From assembly GCF_019393635.1 (NCBI RefSeq), contig NC_057863.1, forward strand, positions 572,950,284-573,014,283: a stretch of 64,000 nucleotides of DNA. The letters are read 5' to 3'. The translations under genes were made by a program, and so were the position numbers. Under the pieces are notes generated by a model. The model was not told where the DNA came from. It was given only the letters and a program-made list of their open reading frames with translations, and did no database searches. Position 1 is the stretch's first letter; every line of letters begins with the position of its first letter. Shown piece by piece: positions 1 to 12,402 of the stretch. This stretch comes from Dromiciops gliroides (taxonomy: Eukaryota; Chordata; Mammalia; Microbiotheria; Microbiotheriidae).

Positions 1-755
<755 letters not shown>

Positions 756-900
756 GCCAAAGGGGCAGGGGCGTGGAGCCTGGGCTCTGCTAGCCTTAAC
801 ATCCACGCCCTGGGAGTGCTCATGTGGTGGAGAAACTTTGTACCTATTTGTCTCCTTGATCCAGAGGCCTAATAAAGTCCTGAGGGGAATTTGGAAAATC
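756..900 (+). terminator. CCDC70: CCDC70 3' UTR with AATAAA poly(A) signal at 871-876
   Basis: A canonical AATAAA lies 116 bp after the TGA stop (753-755), a plausible distance for a short 3' UTR. Cleavage would be expected near 890-900. No competing signal lies between the stop and this hexamer. Confidence 0.7.
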
Positions 901-2170
901 CACCTCCAGGGAAGTCAGTTAGCTTCAGGCTGCCTCCCGTCCTTCTTTAGATCCTCTCCTATGCTTTTGGGTGGACATCCTCCAACTACCCAGCAAACCT
1001 GTGGGCATAAGTGGAGAATCAACCTGGACTCCCCTCAGGCATTTTGGTTGGAGAGAACATTTTTTTTCTCCCTTCTCTAAGAAAAGGTGGGGAGGTGGGA
1101 GGGAGAAGAGAAACAAAGACAGAGACAGGTAGGGGGAGAGACGTAGAATTTACTCTTTCTTAGCCCTCACTCTCTCCCTTTAAAGACTGTAGAACTGCTA
1201 AGCAGAGCGTTCCTATTTTCCAGTCAGAAGCACCAGAGATCTTGAATGGTGTTCTAGGGTTAGCAGTTTTTCCAAAAAAGGCCTGGCGCTCCTCATCAGA
1301 CTGACCATTTATTGACCCCTCTTGATAAACACAGGGCATCCCTATAAGTTCCTGGAGAGACATTAGATTGTCCTCTGGCAAAAGACTGAGTTTAGGAAGG
1401 GGCAGCATTGTGGGTCACTTCTTCACACTCAGACCTATTCCCATCCCTTCCCATAAACCCTTAGGCAGATCCCTTAGGGAATGGAAGGAGATAACAGAAA
1501 TGGTGCACTACACTCAATCAGGAAGTGATGCTCCATCTATGATAAGCCAAGTTCTCCCACTCAGGATAGTTTATGCAGAATTGGCTGTTAAGGCTCCAGG
1601 GGGAAATCGATTCAATGGGGGAAAAAATTGTTGATTTAGCGTTTCCCATGCACACCCACAGCTGGTATCTGCAGAAATTAGGGTCACTACACCCATGGGA
1701 TCCAAGAAATTTGAACCAGAGGCAGATGGGGAGAGAGCATTTGACGTTACCCCCACCACCACCACACACTCTCTCAGCCAAATTTCTCCCCTGAGAATTT
1801 ATTTTGTAGCTGTGTTTGAGCATTATTTTAACAGCCAATTCACAAGGACTGTGGCTAGAGTTCTAGCAGAGACTGAGAGCAGCCAAGAAACTTCTTGTTT
1901 CTGTGTGCTGAGGTGAATCTCAAAGGGAGTGGTTTGAACCTTTGGGAACTATGCCTTCTCTCTGCTTCATACTACCATTAAGTTAATGCTGTGGTTAGGG
2001 TGATGCCCATGTAACAGCAGCCTAAGAACTGGTAACTAAGAGGCCCCAGGGAGCTCCTGCTCTAGCATTTTCTTCATCAAGGTCCTTCTGTCACCCCTGT
2101 TACATAGATTCTTATATAAGGAAAAGTGCCAGATAATCTGGGAATTTTTATTATCTGAGGGTGCTGTAAT
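901..2170. other. Unassigned intergenic sequence
   Basis: No convincing gene, conserved reading frame or repeat was recognised. Short open frames on both strands lack any recognisable motif. Confidence 0.4.
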
Positions 2171-2176
2171 TGACTC

Positions 2177-2425
2177 GATTGTTGTTGGTTTTCAGTCATG
2201 TCCAGTTCTTTGTGACCCCCATTTGGGGTTTTCTTGGCAAAGATACTGGAGTGGTTTGCCTTTTCCATCTCCAGATCATTTTACAGATGAGGAAACTGAG
2301 GCAAATAGGGTTAAATAACTTGCCCAGGGTCACACGACTAGTAAGTGACTGAGGCCAGATTTGAACTCACAAAGATGAAGCTTCCTGAGTCTCCCTCTCA
2401 CCATCACTATTCTACCTCGCTGGCC
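2177..2425 (-). mobile_element. MAR1-type SINE with BovB/RTE tail
   Basis: On the + strand the copy begins with TTGTTGTTGG and the GACCCCATTTGGGG block, the complement of the RTE-derived tail. It then runs through the CORE-like middle (ACAGATGAGGAAACTGAGGC) to the complement of the tRNA-like head. Diverged copy with no clear target duplication. Confidence 0.75.
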
Positions 2426-2789
2426 ATTACTAACTCAATTATAAACGCATACTTCACAAGGCTCAAAGAATGAATATTTGTTTCTAGCCTGAAATTGCAA
2501 AATCTGACTATAAGCAACTTCTCCCCCTGCTTCTACCCTTTTCCTCCCCGAAGTTTACATACCCCCCGATCAACTGCAGCCCAGACTAGGGGAGCAGCCC
2601 TCTGCCTCCAATGTAGCTCTCTGGTACATGTTTCCTCCTGAGGAACCTCCTAGGTCAGCCTCCTAAGACTGGTCTAATGGTCATTCATTGCCATTCTTCT
2701 CCAGATCCCTCCGTCTGCAGTTCTCAGCAGCAGAGGGTTTTTACTCCCCGTGAGATTCCTTCCATCCTCCCGAGCAGAGGAGTTATCGG

Positions 2790-2975
2790 TTTTTCACCAG
2801 ATCAAAGAAGCATAGCTCTAGAGCAGGAAGGGACGTTACAGGCCATCTGATCCAACCCTCTCATTTTGTATGTGGGGACACCGGACCCAAGGAGGTTAAT
2901 GGCTTGCCCATGGTCACACAGGTCATGTGAGAAGCAGGATCTGAACCCAGGCACTCTGACTTTTAAGCCATGTCT
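2790..2975 (-). repeat. Ancient MIR-like repeat
   Basis: A diverged copy of the mammal-wide motif: a CATAGCTCTAGAGC-like start, a TGATCCAACCC block, then GGTCACACAGG and a tRNA-like end. The subfamily is not determined. Confidence 0.5.
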
Positions 2976-3826
2976 TGTCCCACTCTCCTGAGCTGCTTCT
3001 TCATGACCTCTGTCCTCTTGTGTCACTTTCTACCATTGGCATCTCCATCAGAGGCCATTGCTATTAGCTATGTGCAATACTCTAGAGCTCCCTTATCTAG
3101 GTGGAGACAGACATGTGGCTTTTATGTGTCTTGTTCCAAGGCAGTATGGGGTATGGACTCCTCCCTCCTCACCTGGTACTACAACTCTTCTGATACTGGG
3201 TTTCATGGAAGCATGCCCCCAGGCACACCACCATCAAACTGCCAGGCAGTTTTCCATCACCGATATTAAGTTGGGTCAGGCGATCTTCTTGTCCTGCTCT
3301 TCTAACTACCTTGGCTACCCTTTCAGAGTAGCCAATCTATATAAAGGTGAGACCCTCCTGGACTTTGATTGACTCATTTGTATATGAAATTTCTAGCTTC
3401 CTTGGATACCTCCCACAGGTCTAGAGGCTCAGCCAACTTCCCCAAGGCTATTTCCCTTGCTGTTCAGGATAGGGGGAGGAATCTAAAACATGGCAGGGAA
3501 ATTAAAGTTTTACTCTCCCAGGTGCACTGTGATAATTCAATAGATCTGTGCTCTCATCAGTGGTTATGCAGTCACCCAAGTAGCATCTTGATTTCCCTAC
3601 CTGAAAAGCTCAGTGGGGAATATAATCATGCCTGCTGTTTCAGAATCATAAATAATTAAGCTGTGTCCAAAGAATTATGGAGCACATAATGTATGGGAAT
3701 CAATCTTTGCAAAACAGCAGATCTAAGAGAAGGACAGGTAGCAACAGCAATTACTGTAGCAACAAACATGACCTGATATGGAAACCTATCCTTTGAATCT
3801 CTCAAGGTTCACGTTCTTTATTATTA
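2976..3826. other. Unassigned sequence
   Basis: AT-balanced sequence with several short open frames, none resembling a known protein. No repeat identified. Confidence 0.4.
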
Positions 3827-3979
3827 ATTTTTTTTTTTTTTGGTGAGGCAGTTGGGGTTAAGTGACTTGCTCAGGGTCACACAGCTAGTAATTGTTAAGT
3901 GTCTAAGGCCGGATTTGAACTCAGGTCCTCCTGAATCCAGGGCTGGTACTCTATCCACTGTGCCACCTAGATGCCCCCC
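3827..3979 (-). mobile_element. Short tRNA-headed SINE (WSINE-like), first of a tandem pair
   Basis: Class description for all entries called WSINE-like: ~140 bp. Head GGCAGCTAGGTGGCGCAGTG, middle GAGTTCAAATCCGGCCTCAG (a relic Pol III B box), end GGGCAAGTCACTTAACCCCAATTGCC-like (split here), then an A-rich tail. This minus copy has an oligo(T) start and the AGTAATTGTTAAGTG variant. The flank CTCAAGGTTCACGTTC before it recurs after the next copy. Confidence 0.9.
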
Positions 3980-4125
3980 CTTTTTTTTTGGTGAAGCAAT
4001 TGGGGTTAAGTGACTTGCTCAGGGTCACACAACTAGTAATTGTTAAGTGTCTGAGGCCAGATTTGAACTCAGGTCCTCCTGAATACAAGGCCGGTGCTCT
4101 ATCCACTGTGCCACCTAGCTGCCCC
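3980..4125 (-). mobile_element. WSINE-like SINE, second of the tandem pair
   Basis: Abuts the previous copy in the same orientation. It shares the uncommon TTGCTCAGGG and AGTAATTGTTAAGTG variants, so the two may be duplicates or members of the same small subfamily. Confidence 0.9.
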
Positions 4126-4587
4126 TCAAAGTTCATGTTCTAACACCCATTTTTCATTCACTACATCAGGCCTTCCAAAAGTACTTAAATGAGGTTGCTG
4201 GCAGTTTCCAAGGAAAAGAAGGCCAAATTCAAAAGCATTAATAGGCTCCCAAGGAAGATTTATTGAGCTTATGGGTGCCAAGTTCCCCATGGTCATGGAG
4301 GAGACAGCATTTTAACAGAGACAATGAGAGTTAAGGTTAAGCTGAGATTGATCTCAATAAAAGCATGGCTGTCCCTTAAAGAGAGTTAAGGGATAGGCAT
4401 CCCTCTCAGACTTGTTCATTCAGACCCTTTCAAAGTAACCAATTCACACCTAGTAAAAAGGGTGGGACCTTCCTAGACTTTAATTGGCTTATTTGTCTAT
4501 GAATGGGGCCAAATAACTGCTAAAGATTGATGGTGACAATGAACTTGCCCCTGGTAGGGATAGCCTCAATGAGAGTTTAAAAACAGG
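4126..4587. other. Unassigned sequence
   Basis: No gene or repeat recognised. Confidence 0.4.
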
Positions 4588-4760
4588 AGGGGCAGCTAGG
4601 TGGCGCAGTGGATAGAGCACTGGCCCTGGATTCAGGAGTACCTGAGTTCAAATCCGGCCTCAGACACTTAACACCTACTAGCTGTGTGACCCTGGGCAAG
4701 TCGCTTAACCCCAATTGCCTCACTAAAAAAAAAACAAAAACAAAAACAAAAACAAAAAAA
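4588..4760 (+). mobile_element. WSINE-like SINE
   Basis: Full head and body with a CAAAA-patterned tail. A short AAAAACAG flank repeats on both sides. Confidence 0.9.
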
Positions 4761-5455
4761 CAGAGGAACTGAGTTTCAGAGAATCTAGCAAGGGAACTCT
4801 GAGTCTTAAAAGATCACTCTTCATCTTTTCCCTTGTACCTCTTGCAGAGGGAAACAAAGGTAGGGAGAAGAGATTTATCTGATCCTCCTCTACCATAGAC
4901 AAAGGCTCCTGAAGCAAAGATCCATGGCCATAGAAGGTGCAGTGATGAACAGAGAGGTGGTCTAGGAAGTGTGTGTGCTATGGAGTCCAATGAGGAGCTG
5001 AGACCCTAGTGTCACCTGGCACTGTAATTCTGCTCAGGAAATAGCAGGTCCTAGAATAGAGGTTCTTCCTAGTCCTAGGGTCCAGGCTTCAGTTCTTTCC
5101 AAAAGCCCATGTTCAGGACATGAGCTGATCCCAAAGCTGGAGGCAGTGAAGCAACGTCCAGCAGAGACTGCAAGACCAAGGACAGTGGGAGGACATTTGG
5201 AGACCTGTAACTCTGTAGCATCAGAGATGCAAGCTGCCCTTCTGCAGATGTGCCTTAGTCACATGTGTTCACTGGTGAGCTCAATGGCTATCCAGTCTTC
5301 ACAGTGACACTTTGAGTATTAATCCTTCAAGTTTATGGGAATGAGGGGTTGTATTGCTATTTGTTACCTGTCATGAGCTAATTATGTCTTCTGAATGACT
5401 AAAATAAAGATAAAATGAGGGTTGATGAGTCATAATTTTAATTTGGCAGACCCAC
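4761..5455. other. Unassigned sequence
   Basis: Nothing recognised apart from short purine-rich stretches. Confidence 0.4.
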
Positions 5456-5620
5456 ATAGTAGTAGTTGTTGTTTGTCCATTCTTGAAGGGGACTGATGAC
5501 ATCATGAGGGTAATGTCATAGTATCTTGAACCAGAAGAAGTCATTCCCCAGGGGATCCAAGTTGAGGGTATAAACTGAGGAGGAGTAGCCAAGAAGGGGG
5601 CACTACAACTGTAACCTTGG
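5456..5620. repeat. Dispersed marsupial repeat fragment
   Basis: Contains GTTGTTGTTTGTCC followed by a GACATCATGAGGGTAATGTC-like block, which I recognise from a repeat common in marsupial genomes. Its class was not determined. Confidence 0.4.
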
Positions 5621-5782
5621 GTGGGTTACTTTCAAATGCAGCAATTCCTTAGCAAATGCCATCTCCTAACTCCATGCCATTGCTATTCCAATTTATGATT
5701 CAATTTATAGTAGATTTAAGTGACTCCTCTTGTGTTAATAATGCCAGTGGTTGGCAAGATAACTCTTAAAAAGATATCCCTC

Positions 5783-5955
5783 GGGGGCAGCTAGATGGCG
5801 CAGTGCTTAAGGCACCGGCCTTGGATTCAGGAGTACCTGAGTTCAAATCCGGCCTCAGACACTTAACACTTACTAGCTGTGTGACCCTGGGCAAGTCACT
5901 TAACCCTCATTGCCCTGCAAAAACAAAAACAAAAACAAACAAACAAACAAAAAAA
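5783..5955 (+). mobile_element. WSINE-like SINE
   Basis: The 14-bp duplication AAAAGATATCCCTC flanks it exactly. The end is of the CCCTCATTGCCCTGC subtype with a CAAAA/CAAACAAA tail. Looks young. Confidence 0.92.
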
Positions 5956-6766
5956 GATATCCCTCAGTTTGGGTATTTTTTTTTGGATACTCCATTTTGG
6001 ACATTGACCTTGTGAGATCTGCTTATGTACGTTTAGTCCTGGTTTTAGGGGTAAATGATTTATGTAGGGCTTTTTCCCTACCTTTATATTTCCAGGAGCT
6101 ATTGCTGTGCCTTGCAACATAGAAGGCATGTTTGTTGAGCCGAGTAAGTTGGAATGGAATGGAATGGAATGGAATAAAATCTGCAATGGGGATTACATGA
6201 TGTTGCAATATGCCCATATGTTGGCACTTTACTATAATCCTGTTCCCAAGGTTCTCACAGGAAGGATGCCTTGTAACAAGGACTATTAAGTTCTTCATTA
6301 ACTAAACCCCTTGTATGTTGTCTAGGATTCATGTATGCACTTGTCTTATCTGAAATTCTGCTCTATGATCAATAACATCAGGACATGGTACATGTGGACC
6401 TCCAAAAAGCAGATTATCACTCCCCCTGTCAATAATGAAAATAATATTTAAATGCTTCAAAGATCAAGAATTTTCTCCATCATTTCCTCATCATCTGTTC
6501 ACCAACACAGACATCTCTCCTGAGAAGATGATCTTCCTAAGTTTCTGTATTTAAAAAATTCATCACCTTGAGGCCAACCCAGTGATGAATCAACCCCTCC
6601 AAATTTAGGTAGGCTGGTCTTTGCAAGAGAAACATGTATCCTCTTTGTCACTGCTCCCATATGCAGGACATGGTCATATAGTACGGGCAGGCATAGACAG
6701 GATACAATGCTGTATTGTTGGAGAAGAGTACCCACAACTGTGAGATTATAGGTCTATCCAAGCATC
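5956..6766. other. Unassigned sequence
   Basis: Apart from the GGAAT run, no feature recognised. A minus-strand frame at 6499-6735 shows no motif I can identify. Confidence 0.4.
6151..6175 (+). repeat. (GGAAT)5 microsatellite
   Basis: Five perfect GGAAT units. Confidence 0.9.
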
Positions 6767-7235
6767 CAGAATAGAGTATTGGGCCTGGAGTCAACAAACC
6801 TGAGTTCAAATCTGATCTCTAATATTAGATGTGTGATCCTAGGCAAGTCAATTAACCTCTAGTATGACTAATTTTCCTCAATTGAAAAATGGAAATAGAG
6901 GGTTATTATGAGGATCAAAAGAGAGAATATGAGAAAAGATTCTGACACATAGGAGGCACTTACTGTAGGCAACTAGGTGGCTCAGTGGATAGAGCACTGG
7001 GCCTGGAGTCAGGAAAACCTGAGTTCAAATCTGGCCTGATACTGTGTGACCCTGAGCAAGTCACTTAATCTCTGTCTGCCTTAATCCACTGGAGAAAGAA
7101 ATGGCAAATCATTCCAGTATGTTAGCCAAGAAAACCCCATGGATAGCCCTGGTGTGCTTTGGTCCATGGGGTCGTGAAGAATCAGACACAACTGAAAGAC
7201 TGAGCAACAAGAGGCATTTAATAAATATTTGTCCC
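6767..7235 (+). mobile_element. MIR/THER1-type CORE-SINE split by a MAR1-type SINE
   Basis: The tRNA-like part begins near 6767 and the CORE part runs to 6966. The end (AGGCATTTAATAAATATTTG) resumes at 7213. The interruption is the MAR1-type copy at 6967-7212, and AGGCACTTACT/AGGCATTTAAT marks the junction. Confidence 0.75.
6967..7212 (+). mobile_element. MAR1-type SINE with BovB/RTE tail
   Basis: Class description for MAR1-type entries: the tRNA-like head is followed by GGAAATGGCAAACCACTCC-like and CTTTGCCAAGAAAACCCC-like segments and a tail ending GACACAACTGAA...CAACAA. This copy keeps a GGTGTGCTTTGGTCCATGG block that matches the 3' end of the BovB LINE at 13.96-14.02 kb. Confidence 0.88.
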
Positions 7236-7790
7236 CTTGTATCCAGGGGACCTGGATTCTGACATGATTAGTCAGAAAAAAAGGGAAACCAGACTTTGTT
7301 AGTTCAGGTTATTTATATCACAGGGTTGTTTATTACATTTATAATTGAAAATTCTTTGTAATTTCTCTTTCAGTGGCTCAGAACCTAGGATACCCTTAAA
7401 ACAGAGGTTATGATCTCTAAAGACTTCTAATATTACTTCTTCATCAACCCCCTAAATGCACATATACTTCTGCTTTTGTCTAATAACAACTCACATTTCT
7501 AGGGTGCTGTGAAGTCAGTAACTAGCAGCTAGGATGGTTTCTCAGTAGCTTTAAAATAGACTGTGTATAGTACAATGGGCAATTATGTAGACACATAAGG
7601 GAAAAGATAAGGTAACTGAAGGAAGGGAGATACTGAGTAGCATGCTTAGTAGGGGTAGTGGGCGATGTTATATAGGTCCCTGGGAGGACCTAGGGAGCAG
7701 AGCAGGCTCAGAGTTCAGGTTTGGCTATGCCTTCATTGATCCATACAGCCAAGAGCCAATACAAAGCTGTTGTTGTTCAGGGGGGGTGAG
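7236..7790. other. Unassigned sequence
   Basis: No gene or repeat recognised. Confidence 0.4.
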
Positions 7791-7905
7791 AAAGAAGGGA
7801 AGGAAGGAAGGAAGGAAGGAAGGAAGGAAGGAAGGAAGGAAGGAAGGAAGGAAGGAAGGAAGGAAGAAAAAGGAAGGAAGGAAGGAAGGAAGAAAAAGAA
7901 AGAAA

Positions 7906-7999
<94 letters not shown>

Positions 8000-8002
8000 A
8001 AA
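7791..8002 (+). repeat. (GGAA)n then (GAAA)n polypurine tract
   Basis: About 210 bp purely purine on the + strand: a GGAA array to about 7890, then a GAAA array. Open frames across it encode only Lys/Glu/Arg/Gly repeats and are not genes. Confidence 0.98.
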
Positions 8003-8039
8003 GCTGGTTTTGGCTGCTACAGGGTTGATCCTGTCAGTT

Positions 8040-8204
8040 TGAGTTGTTTCACACTGTAAGGCTATGTAGTATCTTCATTTTATATATGAAGAATATGAGA
8101 TACAAAAGGGTAAAACAACTTATCCAAGGTCACACAGCTAGTAAGTGCTGAAATCATAATTCAAACCCTGGTATCCTTTCTCCAAGTCCATGATTCTTTA
8201 TACT
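8040..8204 (-). repeat. Diverged MIR-type fragment
   Basis: Contains AAGGTCACACAGCTAGTAAG and CAAACCCTGG-like blocks in reverse orientation. Confidence 0.55.
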
Positions 8205-8452
8205 AATAGCATTTACATTGTACCTACTGTGTTCCAGCACTGTACTAAGTGCTTTACTTTTTACAATTATCTCATTTTGATCCTCACAACAACCCTATGA
8301 GGTTACAGTTACAGTTGAGCAAACTGAGGCAAACAGAGGTAAAGTGACTTACCCAAGATCACACAGATAGTAAGTGCCTGAGGCTAGATGTGAACTCAGA
8401 TCCTCCTGACTCCATGCCTGGGATTCTGTCCACTGCACCACCTAGCTGCACT
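8205..8452 (-). mobile_element. MIR/THER1-type CORE-SINE
   Basis: Reads AGCATTTACATTGTACC, then TCCTCACAACAACCCTATGA, AAACTGAGGCAAACAGAGG and CCACCTAGCTGCAC. This is a full-length reverse CORE-SINE with an L2-type tail at its left end. Confidence 0.8.
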
Positions 8453-8459
8453 ACCCTAT

Positions 8460-9260
8460 CAATTGATCAATCAATCAATCAATAAGCATTTATTAAGTGC
8501 CTGCTATAAGTCTGGGACCATACTAAATACTAGAGATATAAAAATAATAGTGAAATGGTTTCTTCCTCAAGAAACATAGTCTAATTAAGGGAGACAATAG
8601 ATTGTACAATAGATTCATACAATCACAAAGTGATTGGGGGAGAATTTATACAATCACAAAATAATTTGGAAGGGGAAGGCACTAGCTGGAGAGATCTCAT
8701 AGGACAGCTAGATGGTGCAGTGGATAGAGCACTGGACCTATAGTCAGGAAGACCTTTGTTCAAATCTAGCCTCAGACGCTTACTATATAACCCTGGGCAA
8801 GTCACTTCACTCTCTTTGACTCAGTTTCCCTACCTGTAAATGAGCTGGAGGCAATCCACTCCAATATATTTGCAGGAAAACCCCAAATGAGGTCATGAAG
8901 AGTTAGATACAACTGAAACAACTGAATAACCAAGAATTAAATTACAAGTTCTCATTTGAGCTGAGTCTTGAAGGATAGCAGGGATTTTGAGAAACAAAAC
9001 TAAGGGATTGCAATGCAAAGGTTTGGAGGTGGGAAAAAGAGCATATATGAGGAACAGTAAGAAGGGCAGTTGATGGACGACAGTGTCCATTGAAAGGAGC
9101 GATGTATTGGCTAGAAAGGCAGTTTGGGGCCAGTTTGCGAAGGACTCTAAATGCCAGAATAGTATATATATTATTCTTGGAGTGTAGTGGTAGTGAGAGA
9201 CCATTGACGGCCCTTCAGAGAAGACCCCTCAGGTTTTCCCTTCTGACCAAAATCCCCAAT
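8460..9260 (+). repeat. Ancient long dispersed repeat split by a MAR1-type SINE
   Basis: Begins with the AATAAGCATTTATTAAGTGCC motif, then the CTCAAGAAAC-TCTAATTAAGGG block and TTGAGCTGAGTCTTGAAGG, continuing to about 9200. I know this ~1-kb unit as common in marsupial DNA but cannot assign its class. Other pieces lie at 29.88-31.05, 31.55-31.92, 43.76, 49.45 and 63.3 kb. Confidence 0.5.
8699..8935 (+). mobile_element. MAR1-type SINE with BovB/RTE tail
   Basis: The head AGGACAGCTAGATGG is followed by a GAGCTGGAGGCAATCC-like middle and the tail CCCCAAATGAGGTCATGAAG...ACTGAAACAACTGAA. Confidence 0.8.
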
Positions 9261-10331
9261 AGTCTATTCCTGACTTTATTGCAAGACATCCAGGTCACTA
9301 CCTCCTCCATGGTAGGGGTGCCTCCTGCTCTTGTTCAAGTGAGTCTGATTGGTTTCCTGTCTCTGACATCACAGGCTAGGTATTAGATAGGGAAGGCTGG
9401 ATTGGGTCAAATAAAGAGAGCATACATGGGCTTTGGAATTTTCCAGAAAAGGACGGGGTTGGGGTGTTAGGAAGAGGAGGTATCCCCTGCTTTTTGAGCG
9501 GAGGCAGTGCACCCCAAATGAGCCTCGTGGGATGGCTTCCAAGTTTTGAGGATCATCATAATATGTGCATGTAGTGGGGAGGTGGGCTAGGGGTGGGGGT
9601 GGGGGAAAGGGTGGTTTACACAGTGTTCAGTTTCAGGTTTCTTTGGATGTTCCTTCTTCCCATTTCAATTGTTTTAGTCCTTATTGTGTAGATAGCTTTC
9701 TCAGTCCTGCTTGCCTCACTTTGAATCAGCTCCTATTGGACTGACTCTTGATACCCCTTCCAGTTCTAGGACTGTATAATCTGGGATTCTGGGATTCTTA
9801 CCCTCCCCTCCCCCTTTTCCCCCCTCAACATCGCCCCCCCCCTTCCCCTTGTGGGAATGGTTGGTTTTGATAGAGCGCTATGATTGTGCCTACAGCCCCT
9901 GGGGTTGCATTTATCACAATATGCATCATTCATTACCCCCTAGCAAAAGAAACATAAGGAATATAAATCTAGGTTTTGCAGCTGGGTTGACAAGGGATTC
10001 CTGTTGCTAGGAGGGTCACTGCACACCTTGCCATGTGATAGATGATTACCTAGCAACCAAATGCTCAGTTAAACCAGGGTAGTGCTGCATTTCCTCATCA
10101 GTGATTTCAGCACTTGGGAGCAATGAAAGACTGTTAAGGAGAGAGGAACATTTCCAGAGTAACTGAAAGCATGCTAGTCCAGTGGCTAAAATTCATTGCC
10201 CCTATACCATATTCCAAAACCAGGGGAGAAATCCAGGAAAAGCTTTTTTCTTTGCCATTGCAAAATAAACAAACCTTCAGTTTCTCGCACCCACCATTGT
10301 GCCATCTTCCTCAATACTAGGACAACCAGGG
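9261..10331. other. Unassigned sequence with homopolymer runs
   Basis: Contains short C-rich runs near 9808-9845 and a GGTGGGGGTGGGGG run near 9590. No repeat or coding region recognised. Confidence 0.4.
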
Positions 10332-10474
10332 AGGGCAGCTAGGTGGATGGAGCACCGGCCCTGGAGTCAGGAGTACCTGAGTTCAAATCCGGCCTCAGAC
10401 ATTTGAAACTTACTAGCTGTGTGACCCTGGGCAAGTCACTTAACCCCAATTGCCTCACCAAAAAAAAAAATTAC
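10332..10474 (+). mobile_element. WSINE-like SINE
   Basis: A small deletion in the head (AGCTAGGTGGATGGAGC). The flanking duplication TACTAGGACAACC/TACTAGGGCAACC supports insertion. Confidence 0.9.
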
Positions 10475-10799
10475 TAGGGCAACCCATGTGGCATTTAAAT
10501 ATGGAAGAAGAAAAAGGAAGAAGCTAACAAGGGGAAAAGCTGTCTACCTTTACACAGTTATGTTCCGATATTTCATAATCTTCCACGTGCTGAGTAACTT
10601 TTTAAAACAGGTTAGAGATCTTAGCTCCTTCATTAGACAGGGTCTAGGTTCCTAGAAAAAGGTAGCATCCCAGAGTCTTAGAGTTGGAGGAGATCTCAGA
10701 GACCAGTTAGAGCAATGCATATCTGGACAAAAGTTCCCTTGACATAATGCCTGATAAATTGGTCATCTAGCCTTTGTGACAGGGACTAATGACAGGGTC
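10475..10799. other. Unassigned sequence with an ancient repeat trace
   Basis: The segment near 10670-10780 (GAGTCTTAGAGTTGGAGGAG...) resembles the mammal-wide TAGAGCTGGAAGG repeat, strongly diverged. Otherwise nothing. Confidence 0.35.
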
Positions 10800-10920
10800 C
10801 CCTCCTGACTTCCCATTGTGGCAGAAGGGCTTGCATTGCTCAGTGAAACTATTAGCCATGCCATATAAGATTAACTAAGACAGGTCACAGTGGAGAGTTC
10901 TGACAAAAAGTAATCCATTA

Positions 10921-11068
10921 GGGGCAGCTAGGTGGTACAGTGGATAAAGCATAAGCCCTGGATTTAGGAGGACCTGAGTTCAAATCCAGCCTCAGACACT
11001 TGACACGTACTAGCTGTGTGACCCTGGGCAAGTCACTTAACCCCAATTGCCTTACCAAAAAAAAAAAA
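10921..11068 (+). mobile_element. WSINE-like SINE inside the BovB LINE
   Basis: AAGTAATCCATTA before and AAGTAATCCACTA after are the duplicated target inside the LINE 5' region. Confidence 0.92.
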
Positions 11069-11516
11069 AGTAATCCACTAGAGAAGGAAATGGCAAACCA
11101 CTCCAATATCTTTGCCAAGAAAATTCTATGGATAGTATTACAATGATAAAATATATGACACCAGAAGATAAGCCCCTCAGGTAGTAAGGTGTTCAATATG
11201 TTACTGAGGTGGAGTAGAGGAGAACAACTACAAGAAGCTCCAGAAAAAAATGAAGTGGTTGGGCCAAAGCTGAAAGGAAGCTCAGTTGTGTATGTGTCTG
11301 GTGATGAAAGGAAAGTTCAATGTTGTAAATATCAATATTGCACCGGAACTTGGAATGTATGATCCATGAAGGTGGACATGATCAAACAGGACATGAAAAG
11401 TAAATATCATCATCTTGGGTGTCAGTGAATTTAAATGTATGGGAATGGGTGAATTTAATTCAGAGAAAACACTGTATATTCTGCTGTGAGCAAGAATTCC
11501 TTAGAAGAAATGGAAT

Positions 11517-11697
11517 TTTTAAAAAGAAAAAAATTTTTTTTAATTTAAAAAAATTTTTAAAGTGGGGCAGTGGATAAAGCATTGGCCCTGGATTTAGGAG
11601 GACCTGAGTTAAAATTTGGCCTCAGACACTTGACACTTACTAGATATATGACCCTGGGCAAGTCACTTAACCCTCATTGCCCTGCCCCCCCCCCCAA
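11517..11697 (+). mobile_element. Head-truncated WSINE-like SINE inside the BovB LINE
   Basis: A-rich/T-rich filler, then GGGGCAGTGGATAAAGC, so the first ~12 bp of the head are missing. It ends in a C-run. Target copies TTAGAAGAAATGGA/TGAGAAGAAATGGAG lie on each side. Confidence 0.85.
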
Positions 11698-12204
11698 ATG
11701 AGAAGAAATGGAGTAGCCCTTACAGTCAATAAAAGGATGAGAAAAGCAGGACTGGGGTATAATCTCAAAAATGACAGCATGATATCTGTTCTAATCCAAG
11801 GCAAACAATTCAACATCATGGTAATACAAGTCTATGCTTCAACTACTGATGCTGAAAATGTCAAAGTTGCTCAGTTCTATAAAGACCTACAACATTTTCT
11901 AGAAATAACATTAAAAAAGATGTCACATTCATCATAGGGAATTGGGATGCTAAAGTAGGAAATCAAAAGATAATTGGAATAATAGGGAAGTCTGGCCTTG
12001 AAGCAGAGCAGAGGCTAATAGAGTTTTATCAGGAAAACTCACTGGTCATAGCAAACACTTTTTCAACAACCCAAAAGGTGACTCTACACATGGACATCAC
12101 CAATTGGTCAATATCAAAATCAGACTTTGCAGCCAAAGGTGGAGAAGCTCTAAATAGTTAAAACAAGACCAGGAGCTGACTGTAGCTCAAATCTGAGATA
12201 TGTG

Positions 12205-12402
12205 GGGGGCAGGGAGGTCGCACAGTAGATAAAGCACCAGCCCTAGATTCAGGAGGACCTGAGTTCATATCTGGCCTCAGACATTTGACACTTACTAGCT
12301 GTGCGACCCTGGGCAAGTCACTTAATCCTCATTGCCCCGCAAAAATACATACATACATTCATAAGTAAATGAATGAATGAATGAATGAATTAATTAATTA
12401 AA
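12205..12402 (+). mobile_element. WSINE-like SINE inside the BovB LINE, with expanded tail
   Basis: The head is altered (GGGGGGCAGGGAGGTCGCAC). The tail has grown into ATAC, GAAT and TTAA tetranucleotide repeats. Confidence 0.88.

Noticed and set aside
9090-9386. 98-residue plus frame
   Set aside because: Its first part lies in the ancient dispersed repeat and it has no known motif.
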